DNA from: an uncultured Clostridia bacterium
Lineage (GTDB): Bacteria > Bacillota > Clostridia > Christensenellales > Aristaeellaceae
Direction: 5' to 3'
DNA length: 38,870 bases
Assembly (NCBI GenBank): GCA_934615235.1
Contig: CAKTTL010000019.1
Location: 1 to 38,870, forward strand
In this document: piece after piece, positions 19,801 to 26,970 of the stretch
How positions within the stretch are numbered: the stretch's first letter is position 1
Layout: each line of letters opens with the position of its first letter
Translations under genes and position numbers: made by a program
Notes under the pieces: model-generated
What the model saw: only the letters and a program-made list of their open reading frames with translations
Database searches by the model: none
What the model was told of the DNA's origin: nothing

Positions 19801-20104
19801 GCTTGCCACGGCCGGGTCCCAGATTCCCGAGCCGGTGCGCTATTATAACGATCAGCCTTCTGATTATATTTATTATCAGGGGTTGGCGTGGCATGCGTTG
19901 GGCAATGATGAAAGGGCAAAGAAATCGTTCCACCAGCTTGTTATTTTCGGGGAACAGCACATTTTCGATAAGGTCGGGTACGACTTCTTTGCCGTGTCGA
20001 TGCCTGAGCTTGAGGTCTATCAGGACGATATCCAAAAGAGAAGCGACGATTACTGCAAGCGCATGATGGCTCTTGGCCGCAAGGGCTTATCGGCAATTTC
20101 ATGA
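16853..20104 (+). CDS. DUF5107 domain protein with C-terminal tetratricopeptide repeats
   Basis: This 1083-residue protein has an N-terminal region (about 30-350) resembling DUF5107, a beta-supersandwich related to galactose mutarotase, with MILPELGGRIQRAYDK and GGIEFNWPQHHRP as conserved blocks. From about residue 500 to the end it is built of tetratricopeptide repeats, for example YFNLGLALEMLDRLEPAYDA and ANYYLGELLYDKKQYDQAVA. No signal peptide or membrane segment is visible. GGAG directly after the upstream stop serves ATG 16853; a GTG at 16844 is too close. DUF5107 proteins are often found among glycoside hydrolase genes, but no reaction is established to my knowledge. It might bind or act on a sugar while the repeats recruit partners; this is speculation. 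It sits mid-operon between GH35 and GH2. Confidence 0.85.
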   Translation: MSKVLVSEQIVTIPTYRASAPEKNPLFIEKRAYQGSTGKVYPLPVTEKISDVKEDVAYKAIILENEYLHVMILPELGGRIQRAYDKTNGYDFVYYNHVVKPALVGLAGPWVSGGIEFNWPQHHRPSTFMPVDCTFTENADGSATVILGETDRINGTKGNASITLYPDKAYIEIKGRLFNPTDYPQTFLWWANPAVSVNDDTFSVFPPDVNAVMDHGKRAVSTFPIATGEYYKADYSAGVDISRYKNIKVPTSYMAAHSDFDFVGNFDEGRDAGLLHVADHHVSPGKKQWTWGCGDFGKTWDKNLTDEDGPYIELMTGVYCDNQPDFTWLKPHEEKNFVQYFMPYKSVGRVNNATKEAVIGIDFLDENGCVIPPDPFAYGKAANEAMRRKAAKARIKVYASGEYQDARLRICAGGKEVYCKTITLSPRSAFVDTLACPADYTATVCAADGSVLCEYREYVRENQPIPEPAAALKQPCEIQSLEELYLAGQHLEQYRHATYLPADYYLEGLRRDPTDIRLNNAYGLYLLRNAQIEESVPFFEAAIKKQTWRNPNPYSGEGYFNLGLALEMLDRLEPAYDAFFKATWSAETAGAAYHHLSCICVKQKKLAQALKFADESLLRGWHDMKTRSLKAAILAALQEGSSTLADFVKESLAIDPLYFGVLYRQQDRDIWRRTMGGRLENYLNLAYELIGFGFYRDALEVLADCPVAQPMRFYAQAYTEKRLGGSSAQRFCEMGENANSDYCFPNQVMECLILQDAIRTLEAAGKAAPMANYYLGELLYDKKQYDQAVACWETAIAAKPDLALAHRNLSIAYFNHGDKALAPARIAAAVALEPTNSRFLLEQDQLLKRLDTSVRERLAILEAHREILSNRYALMLAYISLLNADGQHEKAYELLMNYTFHVWEGGEGKVADEYKKALLALAEKALTEEKPESAIEFAKRTLNYPVNLGEGKLENVPDNRAHYLMGCAYGMLGDAAKAEKYYRLATAGSQIPEPVRYYNDQPSDYIYYQGLAWHALGNDERAKKSFHQLVIFGEQHIFDKVGYDFFAVSMPELEVYQDDIQKRSDDYCKRMMALGRKGLSAIS

Positions 20105-20125
20105 TGATTGCGGAGAGGAGGAAAG

Positions 20126-22675
20126 ATGAAGAACATTGATATCAGCGGCGTTTGGCGCTATGAAACAGATCCGGAGGACAGGGGACGGGCGGAGCGTTTC
20201 TTTGCGCGCACGCTGACAGGCGAGGGATTTCGTCTGCCGGGCTCTGCGTGTGAAAATCGTGTCGGCACGCCCTTTGACGCGTCTCGATACACCTTTCGGG
20301 AAATTATACGCGCTCCGCGCGAACGATATGAGTACGTCGGTCCTCTGTGGCTTCAGCGGGAGGTGGATGTACCGGAGCGCTTTGCAGGGCAGGATGCGTT
20401 TCTTTTCCTGGAACGAGTGAATATGGAATCTCAATTATGGCTGGATGGGAAGCCTGTGGGACGCCCAATTGTGGAATTGTCTGCGCCGCATGTATATACG
20501 CTGCCGCACCTGACGCCAGGACGGCACACGTTAACCCTGCGCCTGGACAACCGTCCGCTGATTACCAATGGCACATGGGCGAGCGGCTACAGCGTAGATA
20601 CGCAGGGCTACTGGATTGGCGTGGCAGGGAAAATGGAACTTTGCAGCAAACCGGTCTGGAGGGTCGAGGATGCGGCAATTTTCCCTGACGAAACAGGTAT
20701 TACCGTGCAAAGTCTGGTGGTGAGCGATTTACACAGTCCGCCTGCGTTGGCCACGGGAAAAATTACTCTTTCTGTAATCACGCCGGATGGGCGCGCCCTG
20801 CCGCCGCAAACCACAGAGGCGAAGCTGTTCACCCATCGGCAGCGGGTAGCCTGCCGTTATGAAATAGCGGATCCTGTTTATTGGGATGAATTCCATCCGG
20901 CGCTGTACCGGCTGCATATTTCTGCGGAATTGGATGGACACATCAGTGAAAGGGATTTTTCCTTCGGAATGCGCACAATCTGCCGGCGGGAGCGCGCCAT
21001 GCTGCTGAACGGCCGGCCTTTGGCGCTGCGCGGAACGATCGATTGCGCGCAGTTTCCGTTGACGGGATATCCGCCTGCCGGTATAGAAATATGGCGTGAG
21101 CGGATGCGGACGCTCAAGCGCTACGGGTTGAATCACGTGCGATTTCATGCGTGGTGTCCGCCTGAAGCGGCGTTTCAGGCGGCAGACGAGGCGGGCATGT
21201 ATTTGCAGGTGGAGATGCCCTTGTGGCTTAACCGGGATATCGGCATGCCGGAGCTCGGGGACGATCCCATTCATCGCGCTTATTTTGAGAGGGAAGCGCG
21301 CAATATTGCCAGGTGTTATGGAAACCACCCCAGCTTTCTGCTTTTTTCCTGCGCGAATGAGAGCATGGGCGATTTTGAACTGCTGGAAGATATTGTGCGG
21401 GATCTAAAGGCAGCGGACAATCGCCGTCTGTATACGCTGACCTCCAACTTCGACCATCCGGTACAATCCTGCGAGGATTATTTCAGCGCCATGACCGCCG
21501 GAGGTCTGCCGGTACGTATTCAGGAACTGCACGCGCAGGTGAATCTTGCCACGGATGTGGATTTTCATGAGGCAGTGCAGCAATTGCCTGTACCGCTCGT
21601 TACCTTTGAGGTGGGGCAATATTGCCTCTATCCGGATGTATCCGTCATGGCGCGGTATACGGGGGTGATGGAGCCGTGCAATTTTGCCTGGATTGACGCA
21701 GATATGAGGCGCAAAGGCGTGAGGGAACGTCTGCCGGAGTATCTTGCGGCGTCAGGAGATCTCGCAATGCGGTTGTATAAGGAAGATATCGAAGCCTGTC
21801 TGCGTACGCCGGGATTGGCGGGCTTTCAGCTGCTGTCTCTGTCGGACTACACGGGACAAAGTACCGCAACGGTAGGTCTGCTGGATGTGTTTCTGCAAAG
21901 CAAGGGCGTTTGCCAGCCGGAGGAGTTTCGCAGCTTCTGCAATTGGGGTGTGCCATTGTTTAAGGCAAAGCGCATCTTCACGCCGGACGATACGCTGGAG
22001 GCGGAACTGGGGCTTTACGACCACGGCGTCGCGCCCATTGCGCATCCCTGTTGGGAGGTGCGCATAGAACGGGAAAACGAAGTTTTCTATGAAACTGCGA
22101 CAGAGGCACCGTACATTTCCGTGCCGCTGGGCGGCATTTCGTCCTCCTGCTGTTTACATGTGACGGTGACGGTGGCAGGGCACAGCAATCATTGGAACAT
22201 CTATGTGTTTGCGCCCGATGCGTCTGTGGATGTGAACGTGCTGCGCACGCCGGAAGAGCTGGCGGCCTTCCGTAAAAAGCCGGGGAAGGCGATTGCGCTG
22301 CATACCTGCTTCCCGGATGCGGTACCGGGAAGTTTCATTCCGGTATTCTGGTCGCCGGTGCATTTTCCGTCGGCGAAACCCTGCGGCGCGATCATTGACG
22401 CGGCGCATGCCGCGCTAAAGGATTTTCCTACTGGAAAATATCCCGATTATCAATGGCAGCCGCTGCTGGACGACTCATATAATATGCCGCTTCCCGAGAA
22501 CGCATGTCCTGTCGTTGAAGCAGTGCCGAACTTTACGGATAATATACCGCGCTCACCGCTATTTGAGCTTCGTGAGGGGGATAATCATATCCTCTGCTGC
22601 GGCTTTAATCTTGCGGCGAATACCCCACCGGCTCGTCAGCTGGTGGCGTCGCTGACAAGGTATATGGCAGAATGA
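20126..22675 (+). CDS. GH2-family glycoside hydrolase, second in the operon
   Basis: This 849-residue protein has a GH2 sugar-binding domain (DISGVWRYETD, then FLFLERVNMESQLWLDGK), an immunoglobulin-like domain and a TIM barrel. The putative acid/base is Glu412 in LFSCANESMG and the nucleophile Glu495 in VTFEVGQYCLYPD. The E-V/I-G-Q motif marks a branch different from the LacZ-like enzyme at 12153, so a different linkage, for instance a uronic acid or arabinopyranose side residue, is likely. There is no signal peptide. GAGAGGAGGA upstream supports ATG 20126 over an earlier TTG. It is the last gene of the enzyme operon and is followed by a clear terminator at 22698. Confidence 0.85.
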   Translation: MKNIDISGVWRYETDPEDRGRAERFFARTLTGEGFRLPGSACENRVGTPFDASRYTFREIIRAPRERYEYVGPLWLQREVDVPERFAGQDAFLFLERVNMESQLWLDGKPVGRPIVELSAPHVYTLPHLTPGRHTLTLRLDNRPLITNGTWASGYSVDTQGYWIGVAGKMELCSKPVWRVEDAAIFPDETGITVQSLVVSDLHSPPALATGKITLSVITPDGRALPPQTTEAKLFTHRQRVACRYEIADPVYWDEFHPALYRLHISAELDGHISERDFSFGMRTICRRERAMLLNGRPLALRGTIDCAQFPLTGYPPAGIEIWRERMRTLKRYGLNHVRFHAWCPPEAAFQAADEAGMYLQVEMPLWLNRDIGMPELGDDPIHRAYFEREARNIARCYGNHPSFLLFSCANESMGDFELLEDIVRDLKAADNRRLYTLTSNFDHPVQSCEDYFSAMTAGGLPVRIQELHAQVNLATDVDFHEAVQQLPVPLVTFEVGQYCLYPDVSVMARYTGVMEPCNFAWIDADMRRKGVRERLPEYLAASGDLAMRLYKEDIEACLRTPGLAGFQLLSLSDYTGQSTATVGLLDVFLQSKGVCQPEEFRSFCNWGVPLFKAKRIFTPDDTLEAELGLYDHGVAPIAHPCWEVRIERENEVFYETATEAPYISVPLGGISSSCCLHVTVTVAGHSNHWNIYVFAPDASVDVNVLRTPEELAAFRKKPGKAIALHTCFPDAVPGSFIPVFWSPVHFPSAKPCGAIIDAAHAALKDFPTGKYPDYQWQPLLDDSYNMPLPENACPVVEAVPNFTDNIPRSPLFELREGDNHILCCGFNLAANTPPARQLVASLTRYMAE

Positions 22676-22697
22676 ATGGCGGAGAAGAGTAGAAGGC

Positions 22698-22727
22698 AAA
22701 AAGAGAGGGCTGATGCTCTCTCTTTTT
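22698..22727 (+). terminator. Rho-independent terminator of the enzyme operon
   Basis: AAAAAGAGAG (22698-22707) pairs perfectly with CTCTCTTTTT (22718-22727) around a 10-nt loop. The A-run and T-run flank the G/C part of the stem, so it could work in both directions. It lies 22 nt after the stop of the second GH2 gene. Confidence 0.75.
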
Positions 22728-22813
22728 CAGTTGTTTTGACGACATGCGTCTTTGTAGCGAATGCGTTAGCTGTTTCGGGGAGTCTGACTTCGTATTCCGT
22801 GGAAGCGGTGTAG

Positions 22814-23047
22814 GTCACGGCGCATTGCGCCGATGTCCTTAACCGTATCCTTCGTCAACCGGGGCAGCTCGGCCTCACCACGGATCCTCATTGTCTGCGC
22901 CATACCTTCATCTCCGAGGTTGAAAAGCGCAACGGCGCCGGCGTGGCGAGGGATTGCGCGAACCATTCCTCCTTGCGTGTCACAAACCGGTACGATCACT
23001 CCCATCCTGAGCAGCTCGCAAAGGCGGTGAATACGCTGCCGTGGTGA
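22814..23047 (+). pseudogene. Internally deleted tyrosine recombinase relic
   Basis: The translation from the in-frame stop at 22811 to TGA 23045-23047 reads first as the helical part of the integrase (AHCADVLNRILRQ) and then jumps to its catalytic end (QLGLTTDPHCLRHTF through the Tyr motif VTNRYDH). Relative to the copy at 1-891, about 600 bases are missing between the positions matching ~102 and ~709, and the join keeps the frame. The catalytic first Arg is lost and no start codon with a ribosome site is present, so it cannot be an active recombinase. Codons before the join are about 78% and after it about 90% identical to the left copy by eye. It comes from a paralogue, not a recent duplicate. 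Confidence 0.9.
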
Positions 23048-23050
23048 TGA
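22865..23050 (+). repeat. Right copy of integrase-end direct repeat
   Basis: Ungapped match to 709-894, in the same orientation, about 22.2 kb away. It bounds the right side of the sugar-utilisation block. Confidence 0.85.
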
Positions 23051-23123
23051 GAATACATGATCATACTGCGCAATTAGCAAGGCGGAATGTGCTGGTCACG
23101 GATATCAAACTTTTTACAAATTA

Positions 23124-23590
23124 TTAATGCAGACGGTAGATCATGTTTCTGAAAACATAAATGTGGGAATTATGCAAGCAGAATGAGAAGGCAGGCCAAA
23201 GAAGCGAAAACAAGGATGTGGTTTGTGAACTTATCATGGCAAGTGGCGACAGGTGAAACTCTTTCAATTTCAAAAAGAAGGTCTTCGCTAAATACCGTTC
23301 CTTGTAGAGACAATGATTCACACACCAAAGGGCAGATCCAGTCCACTTGGAAGGGAGGCAGAGATCTGCGTTATGATCAGCAAATTTACTCGCGCAATTT
23401 CCGTTTGCCGTAAGGGGTATCGGCTAAAACGGTCATGCCGGGCGGGAAGCCGCTAAGTCTTCGGCAGATGCTGGGCAACGTTTATATCGTGCACCTTGCC
23501 AACAGAAGGCGGTATATGAGTTGGTTGCCCAAGACGTTGACGATGGTATGAATCATGGGGCCTCTGCCGTCGTGGCTGTGTCCGGTGTAA
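23124..23590 (-). pseudogene. Decayed IS5-like transposase fragment
   Basis: Read on the minus strand, pieces of a DDE transposase of the IS5 group appear in shifting frames: HTIVNVLGNQLIYRL near the right end, then GKVHDINVAQHLPK in another frame, PPGMTVLADTPYGKRKLRE, and YKERYLAKTFFLKLKEF near the left end. In intact family members these blocks are the K-I-H-A-x-V-D-A-L-G region, G-x-x-H-D, the catalytic L-A-D-x-A-Y-D, and the Y-K-x-R-x-x-V-E-x-F-F block with the catalytic Glu. Stops and frameshifts separate them, and the catalytic Glu is replaced by Lys in A-K-T-F-F. It is dead and lacks its N-terminal part. No matching terminal inverted repeats were found around it. Confidence 0.7.
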
Positions 23591-23599
23591 CTTTCACTT

Positions 23600-23927
23600 T
23601 AGGGTGTATCTGAAAAATTCCCTGAGACTCCATCACGGCGCCTTTTCCGCCATTTTCGCGTCGGGAAGCTTGGGACAATCCCGCACAATATCGCGCAAAG
23701 GCTGACGGATGTCTTTACGCCGTCTGCTGCTTGCAGCTTTCTTGACGTACCGCCGGTACGCCTGCGAAATCTGCAATTCGCATCCGACGCAAATCCATCT
23801 CGCCATCCTTCACGCGAATTATGCGGTATTGCCTCCGATTTAGCCCCGCTAAACCTTCGGTTTTCCTCCTTGAACTGACAAAAAATCCGCTCGAGCTGTC
23901 GCCTCTTCCTTTTTCAGATACACCCTA
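23600..23927. mobile_element. MITE-like element, long copy
   Basis: The element starts TAGGGTGTATCTGAAAAA and ends with its exact reverse complement, an 18-bp perfect terminal repeat counting the TA at each end. A TA on both sides suggests target duplication of the Tc1/mariner-IS630 type. It carries no open gene. Its two ends match the short copy at 29595-29758, but about 170 bp in the middle (roughly 23667-23835) are extra. That extra part contains the palindrome CGTACCGCCGGTACG. Confidence 0.8.
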
Positions 23928-23969
23928 GATGATTTTTCCTGTATTTCGGCGCTTATGTGCCCCTTCCCT

Positions 23970-24650
23970 TTAAATTCCCTTCCTGTAGTCTGTCGGAGAC
24001 ATGCCGACTTCTTCGTGAAAAACGCGTGAAAAATAGTATACGTTTGCATAGCCAACCAGTCGGCTGATTTCACTGATGCTGATCTCTGGAGCCATCAGCA
24101 GAGTGCGCGCATATTCCATCCGTCGCTGCGTTACATAGCGAGAGGGAGGCATGCCGTGTTCCGCAACGAAAAGCTTTTTTAAATATGAATAGCTTACGTC
24201 TGCAGTGCGAGCAGGGACGGTATAGTCGATCTGCGGTTCAAAACAATGTGTGTTGAGATAAGAAAGCGCAGTCTCAAGAATCGCGCGAACGCGCGGAGTG
24301 ACACTCTGGCGTTGTGACTCCTCTTGAAGTTCCGCGAGAATTGCGTATAGAATGGATAAACAGCGTAATTGCTTAGTTGCAGTGCCCATACGCCAGGTTT
24401 CATGGCTTTTTTCAAACAGCTCGATAATTATGGCCTTATGCGGCGCAGGCAGGAGGATGGGCAGGGGAGACAATGGAACTTCTGCAGTAAAAAGAATGTC
24501 AATCGCTTCACCTTTGCAGAGCGTTTCTACGGAATAGGCGCCATGGTTGCCCTGTGGGATATACAGTATGGAGCCTTCGTTAAGCGCATAACTGCGCCCG
24601 TCCAGATGACTGATGGAGGCGCCGCTGTATTTATAAATCAGCTCATGATG
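23970..24650 (-). pseudogene. AraC-family regulator lacking its 5' end
   Basis: The frame runs on the minus strand from a TGA contributed by the neighbouring gene (just beyond 24650) to TAA at 23970-23972, about 226 codons. It begins inside the sugar-binding cupin domain (HHELIYKYSG, then LNEGSILYIPQGNHG) and ends with a complete AraC double helix-turn-helix (VSYSYLKKLFVAEHG and ISEISRLVGYANVYYFSRVF). About 20-40 N-terminal residues and the start codon are missing, and no ATG, GTG or TTG lies in frame before a late TTG at 24473. Only a protein reduced to the DNA-binding half could be made, from that TTG. The break coincides with the break in the binding-protein gene, so one deletion or rearrangement probably truncated both. 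Confidence 0.8.
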
Positions 24651-25887
24651 TGAACAGTATCAGCGAGCTGGTTCGCGAATACGCGCCGAATATGTGCGAG
24701 AAGATGGAGAAGATGAACGCATGGGGTTCCGTGCTCGATCCTGAAACGGGCGCGCTGTACGCTGCTCCGACGCTGAAGGACAGCCTCGCCTCCCGCATTC
24801 TGCTAACAGGAATATGATGGAAAACGTCGGCTGGACGACCGGCGCGCCCAAGACCACGGACGAGCTGTACGACCTGCTGGTGCTTATCCGCGATAACGAT
24901 GCGAACGGCAACGGCGATCCCGGCGACGAGGTTGGCATCACCTCCAACAGCCTGACCCGCATCATGAACCTGTTCTCCGGCGCGTTCGGCATCAACAATC
25001 GCGGCCGCGAGGATCTGTGCGTGGACGCTGATCCGGCGGATGAAACCAAGGTGCGCTACGTATACACCACAGACGAATACCGCAAGATGCTTTCCTACCT
25101 CAACAAGCTCTACACCAATAACCTGATCGACAGCAACATCTTCTCCCTGAAGACCTCCTCGATGGTTGCCCTGGGCAGCCAGAACCAGATTTTCGGCCTG
25201 GCGTATCATTCCCTGGCGGCAGCCGGCGTGGATGAGAACGATTACATCGGCATGGACGAACCGATTCAGGGCCCGGACGGCTATAAGGACTGGAACACCA
25301 CCGACAGCGGTATCTACAGGGGCGCGTTCGTCATTTCCGCCAACTGCAAGCAGCCGGAAATGCTGATCAAGTGGGTCGACAACCTGTACTCTTTTGAAGG
25401 CAGCCTGCTCATCAACTTCGGCAAGGAAGGCGAGGACTGGCACTACAACGAACAGAACCTGCCGACGTGGAACGATTATCTTATGGATCAGGTGGACGAA
25501 AACAACAACTACGATCTCGTGATGGCGCAGGTTTCCTGCTATGCGTCCGGCAACCTGCCCTGCTGGTTCACCGATGAAACCTTCCTCGGCGGCCAGTGCC
25601 GCGGTCTGGGATACGAAACCTCCCAGAAGCTGGCGCCTTATGTTAATAAGCAGGCTTGGCTCTTCAACTTCACCATCGACGAAGCGGAAGAAGTGAACGC
25701 GCTCAAGGCCGATATCAACACCAACTGCCACGACGTATGGCGCGCGGAGTTCATCCAGGGCACCAAGGACGTCAACGACGACGCCGTCTGGAACGAATAT
25801 GTGCAGCAGATTGAGAACCTCGGGCTGGAAGACCTGATGTATCTGTATCAGACTGCGCTGGATCGCATGCTCGCGGCGGCTGAATAA
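24650..25887 (+). pseudogene. Solute-binding protein gene, 5'-truncated and frameshifted
   Basis: The reading frame appears abruptly at about 24650 with SISELVREYAPNMCEKM and continues through DPETGALYAAPTLKD. It then meets a stop after a frameshift near 24800-24820. The rest is open from 24814: MMENVGWTTGAPKTTDELYD to the TAA at 25885-25887, 357 codons. The parts match a CUT1 binding protein of the type seen at 37248. About the first 80-100 residues, including signal peptide, are missing. Without a signal peptide even the long downstream frame could not serve transport. The two permeases that follow are intact and may use another binding protein. Confidence 0.82.
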
Positions 25888-25897
25888 AGCCGACCGC

Positions 25898-25934
25898 CGA
25901 TCGGGGGCACATGCCTTTGCTGTGCCCCTGATCG
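25898..25934 (+). promoter_or_regulatory. Intercistronic hairpin between binding-protein relic and permeases
   Basis: A 14-bp stem with one G-T wobble (25898-25911 with 25921-25934) encloses a 9-nt loop. Only a weak T-rich tail follows. Such hairpins after binding-protein genes usually protect the upstream mRNA and lower permease expression; here it would do so for a dead gene. Confidence 0.7.
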
Positions 25935-25974
25935 CATTCTTATCCTTTTGCTGAGGACAAAGGAGCTTCGAATC

Positions 25975-26958
25975 ATGACAACAAATCTGAAAGCGCCCGG
26001 CCGGAAAAGCTGGACGCGGCGGCTGAAAAATGAAATGACGGCGAACTGGCAGCTTTACCTGCTCGTGCTTGTGCCGGTCGTTTATCTGATTCTCTTTCAC
26101 TATTGGCCGATGCTCGGCGTGCAGATCGCCTTCAAGGATTTCAAGCCGACGAAGGGCATCTGGGGCAGCCCGTGGGCATCGTCCCGCGGCCAGACGGATG
26201 TGTTCAAACATTTTCAGCGCTTTCTGCGCTCGCCCTATTCCCTGCAGATCATCGGCAACACCGTCGTCATCAGCCTGTATTCGCTGCTGGCGAAATTCCC
26301 CTGCTGCCTGCTTCTGGCGCTGATGATGAACGAGCTGCGCAGTTCGAAGCTCAAAAAGACAGTTCAGGTTGTTACGTATGCGCCGCATTTTATTTCGACC
26401 ATCGTCGTTGTCGGCATCATGCAGCAGATGTTCGCCGCGCCTTCGGCGCTGATGCGTTCGGGCGGCGTGGTCAACATGATCCTTACCATGCTGGGCGGAG
26501 AGGCCGTTCCGTTTATGGAAAGCGCCGCTGCCTTTCCGCACATGTATGTCTGGTCCGGCATATGGTCGAGCGCCGGCTGGGGCTCCATTATCTATCTGGC
26601 GACGCTGTCCAACGTTGATCCCCAGCATTATGAAGCGGCTACGCTGGATGGGGCGACAAAGCTTCAAAAGATCTGGTACATCACCTTGCCCGTGCTGATT
26701 CCGACAGCGGTTACGCTGTTTATTCTGGATGTGGGCCATGTCATGAACGTCGGCTTTGAAAAGGCGTACGCCATGCAGAACGACCTGAACCGTACTGCTT
26801 CGCAGGTGCTGGCGACCTACGTTTATACGCAGGGCATCAAGGACGGCAACTATTCCTTCTCGACCGCGATCAGCCTGTTTAATTCCGCCATCAATCTGGT
26901 GCTGATCTGCGTCGTCAACTATGTCAGCCGGAAAATCTCCGAAGTCAGCCTGTGGTAA
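25975..26958 (+). CDS. CUT1 sugar ABC transporter permease, LplB/YteP type (second importer)
   Basis: This 327-residue membrane protein shows LFHYWPMLGVQIAFKDFKP after the first membrane segment and the ATPase-docking loop EAATLDGATKLQKIWYITLP. It ends SRKISEVSLW, as typical LplB-like permeases do. AAAGGAG about 9 nt upstream supports ATG 25975; an earlier TTG at 25948 has no site. It pairs with the next gene. The upstream binding-protein gene is broken, so its substrate supply is unclear. Confidence 0.92.
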   Translation: MTTNLKAPGRKSWTRRLKNEMTANWQLYLLVLVPVVYLILFHYWPMLGVQIAFKDFKPTKGIWGSPWASSRGQTDVFKHFQRFLRSPYSLQIIGNTVVISLYSLLAKFPCCLLLALMMNELRSSKLKKTVQVVTYAPHFISTIVVVGIMQQMFAAPSALMRSGGVVNMILTMLGGEAVPFMESAAAFPHMYVWSGIWSSAGWGSIIYLATLSNVDPQHYEAATLDGATKLQKIWYITLPVLIPTAVTLFILDVGHVMNVGFEKAYAMQNDLNRTASQVLATYVYTQGIKDGNYSFSTAISLFNSAINLVLICVVNYVSRKISEVSLW

Positions 26959-26970
26959 GGGGCGTATTGG

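Noticed and set aside
23124..23927. The IS5-like relic as the source of the MITE
   Set aside because: The relic lies outside the element's inverted repeats, and the TA flanks point to a different transposase type.
24814..25887. An intact short binding protein starting at ATG 24841 or nearby
   Set aside because: There is no signal peptide or ribosome site, and the preceding frame continues the same protein upstream of a frameshift, so it is better read as a broken gene.
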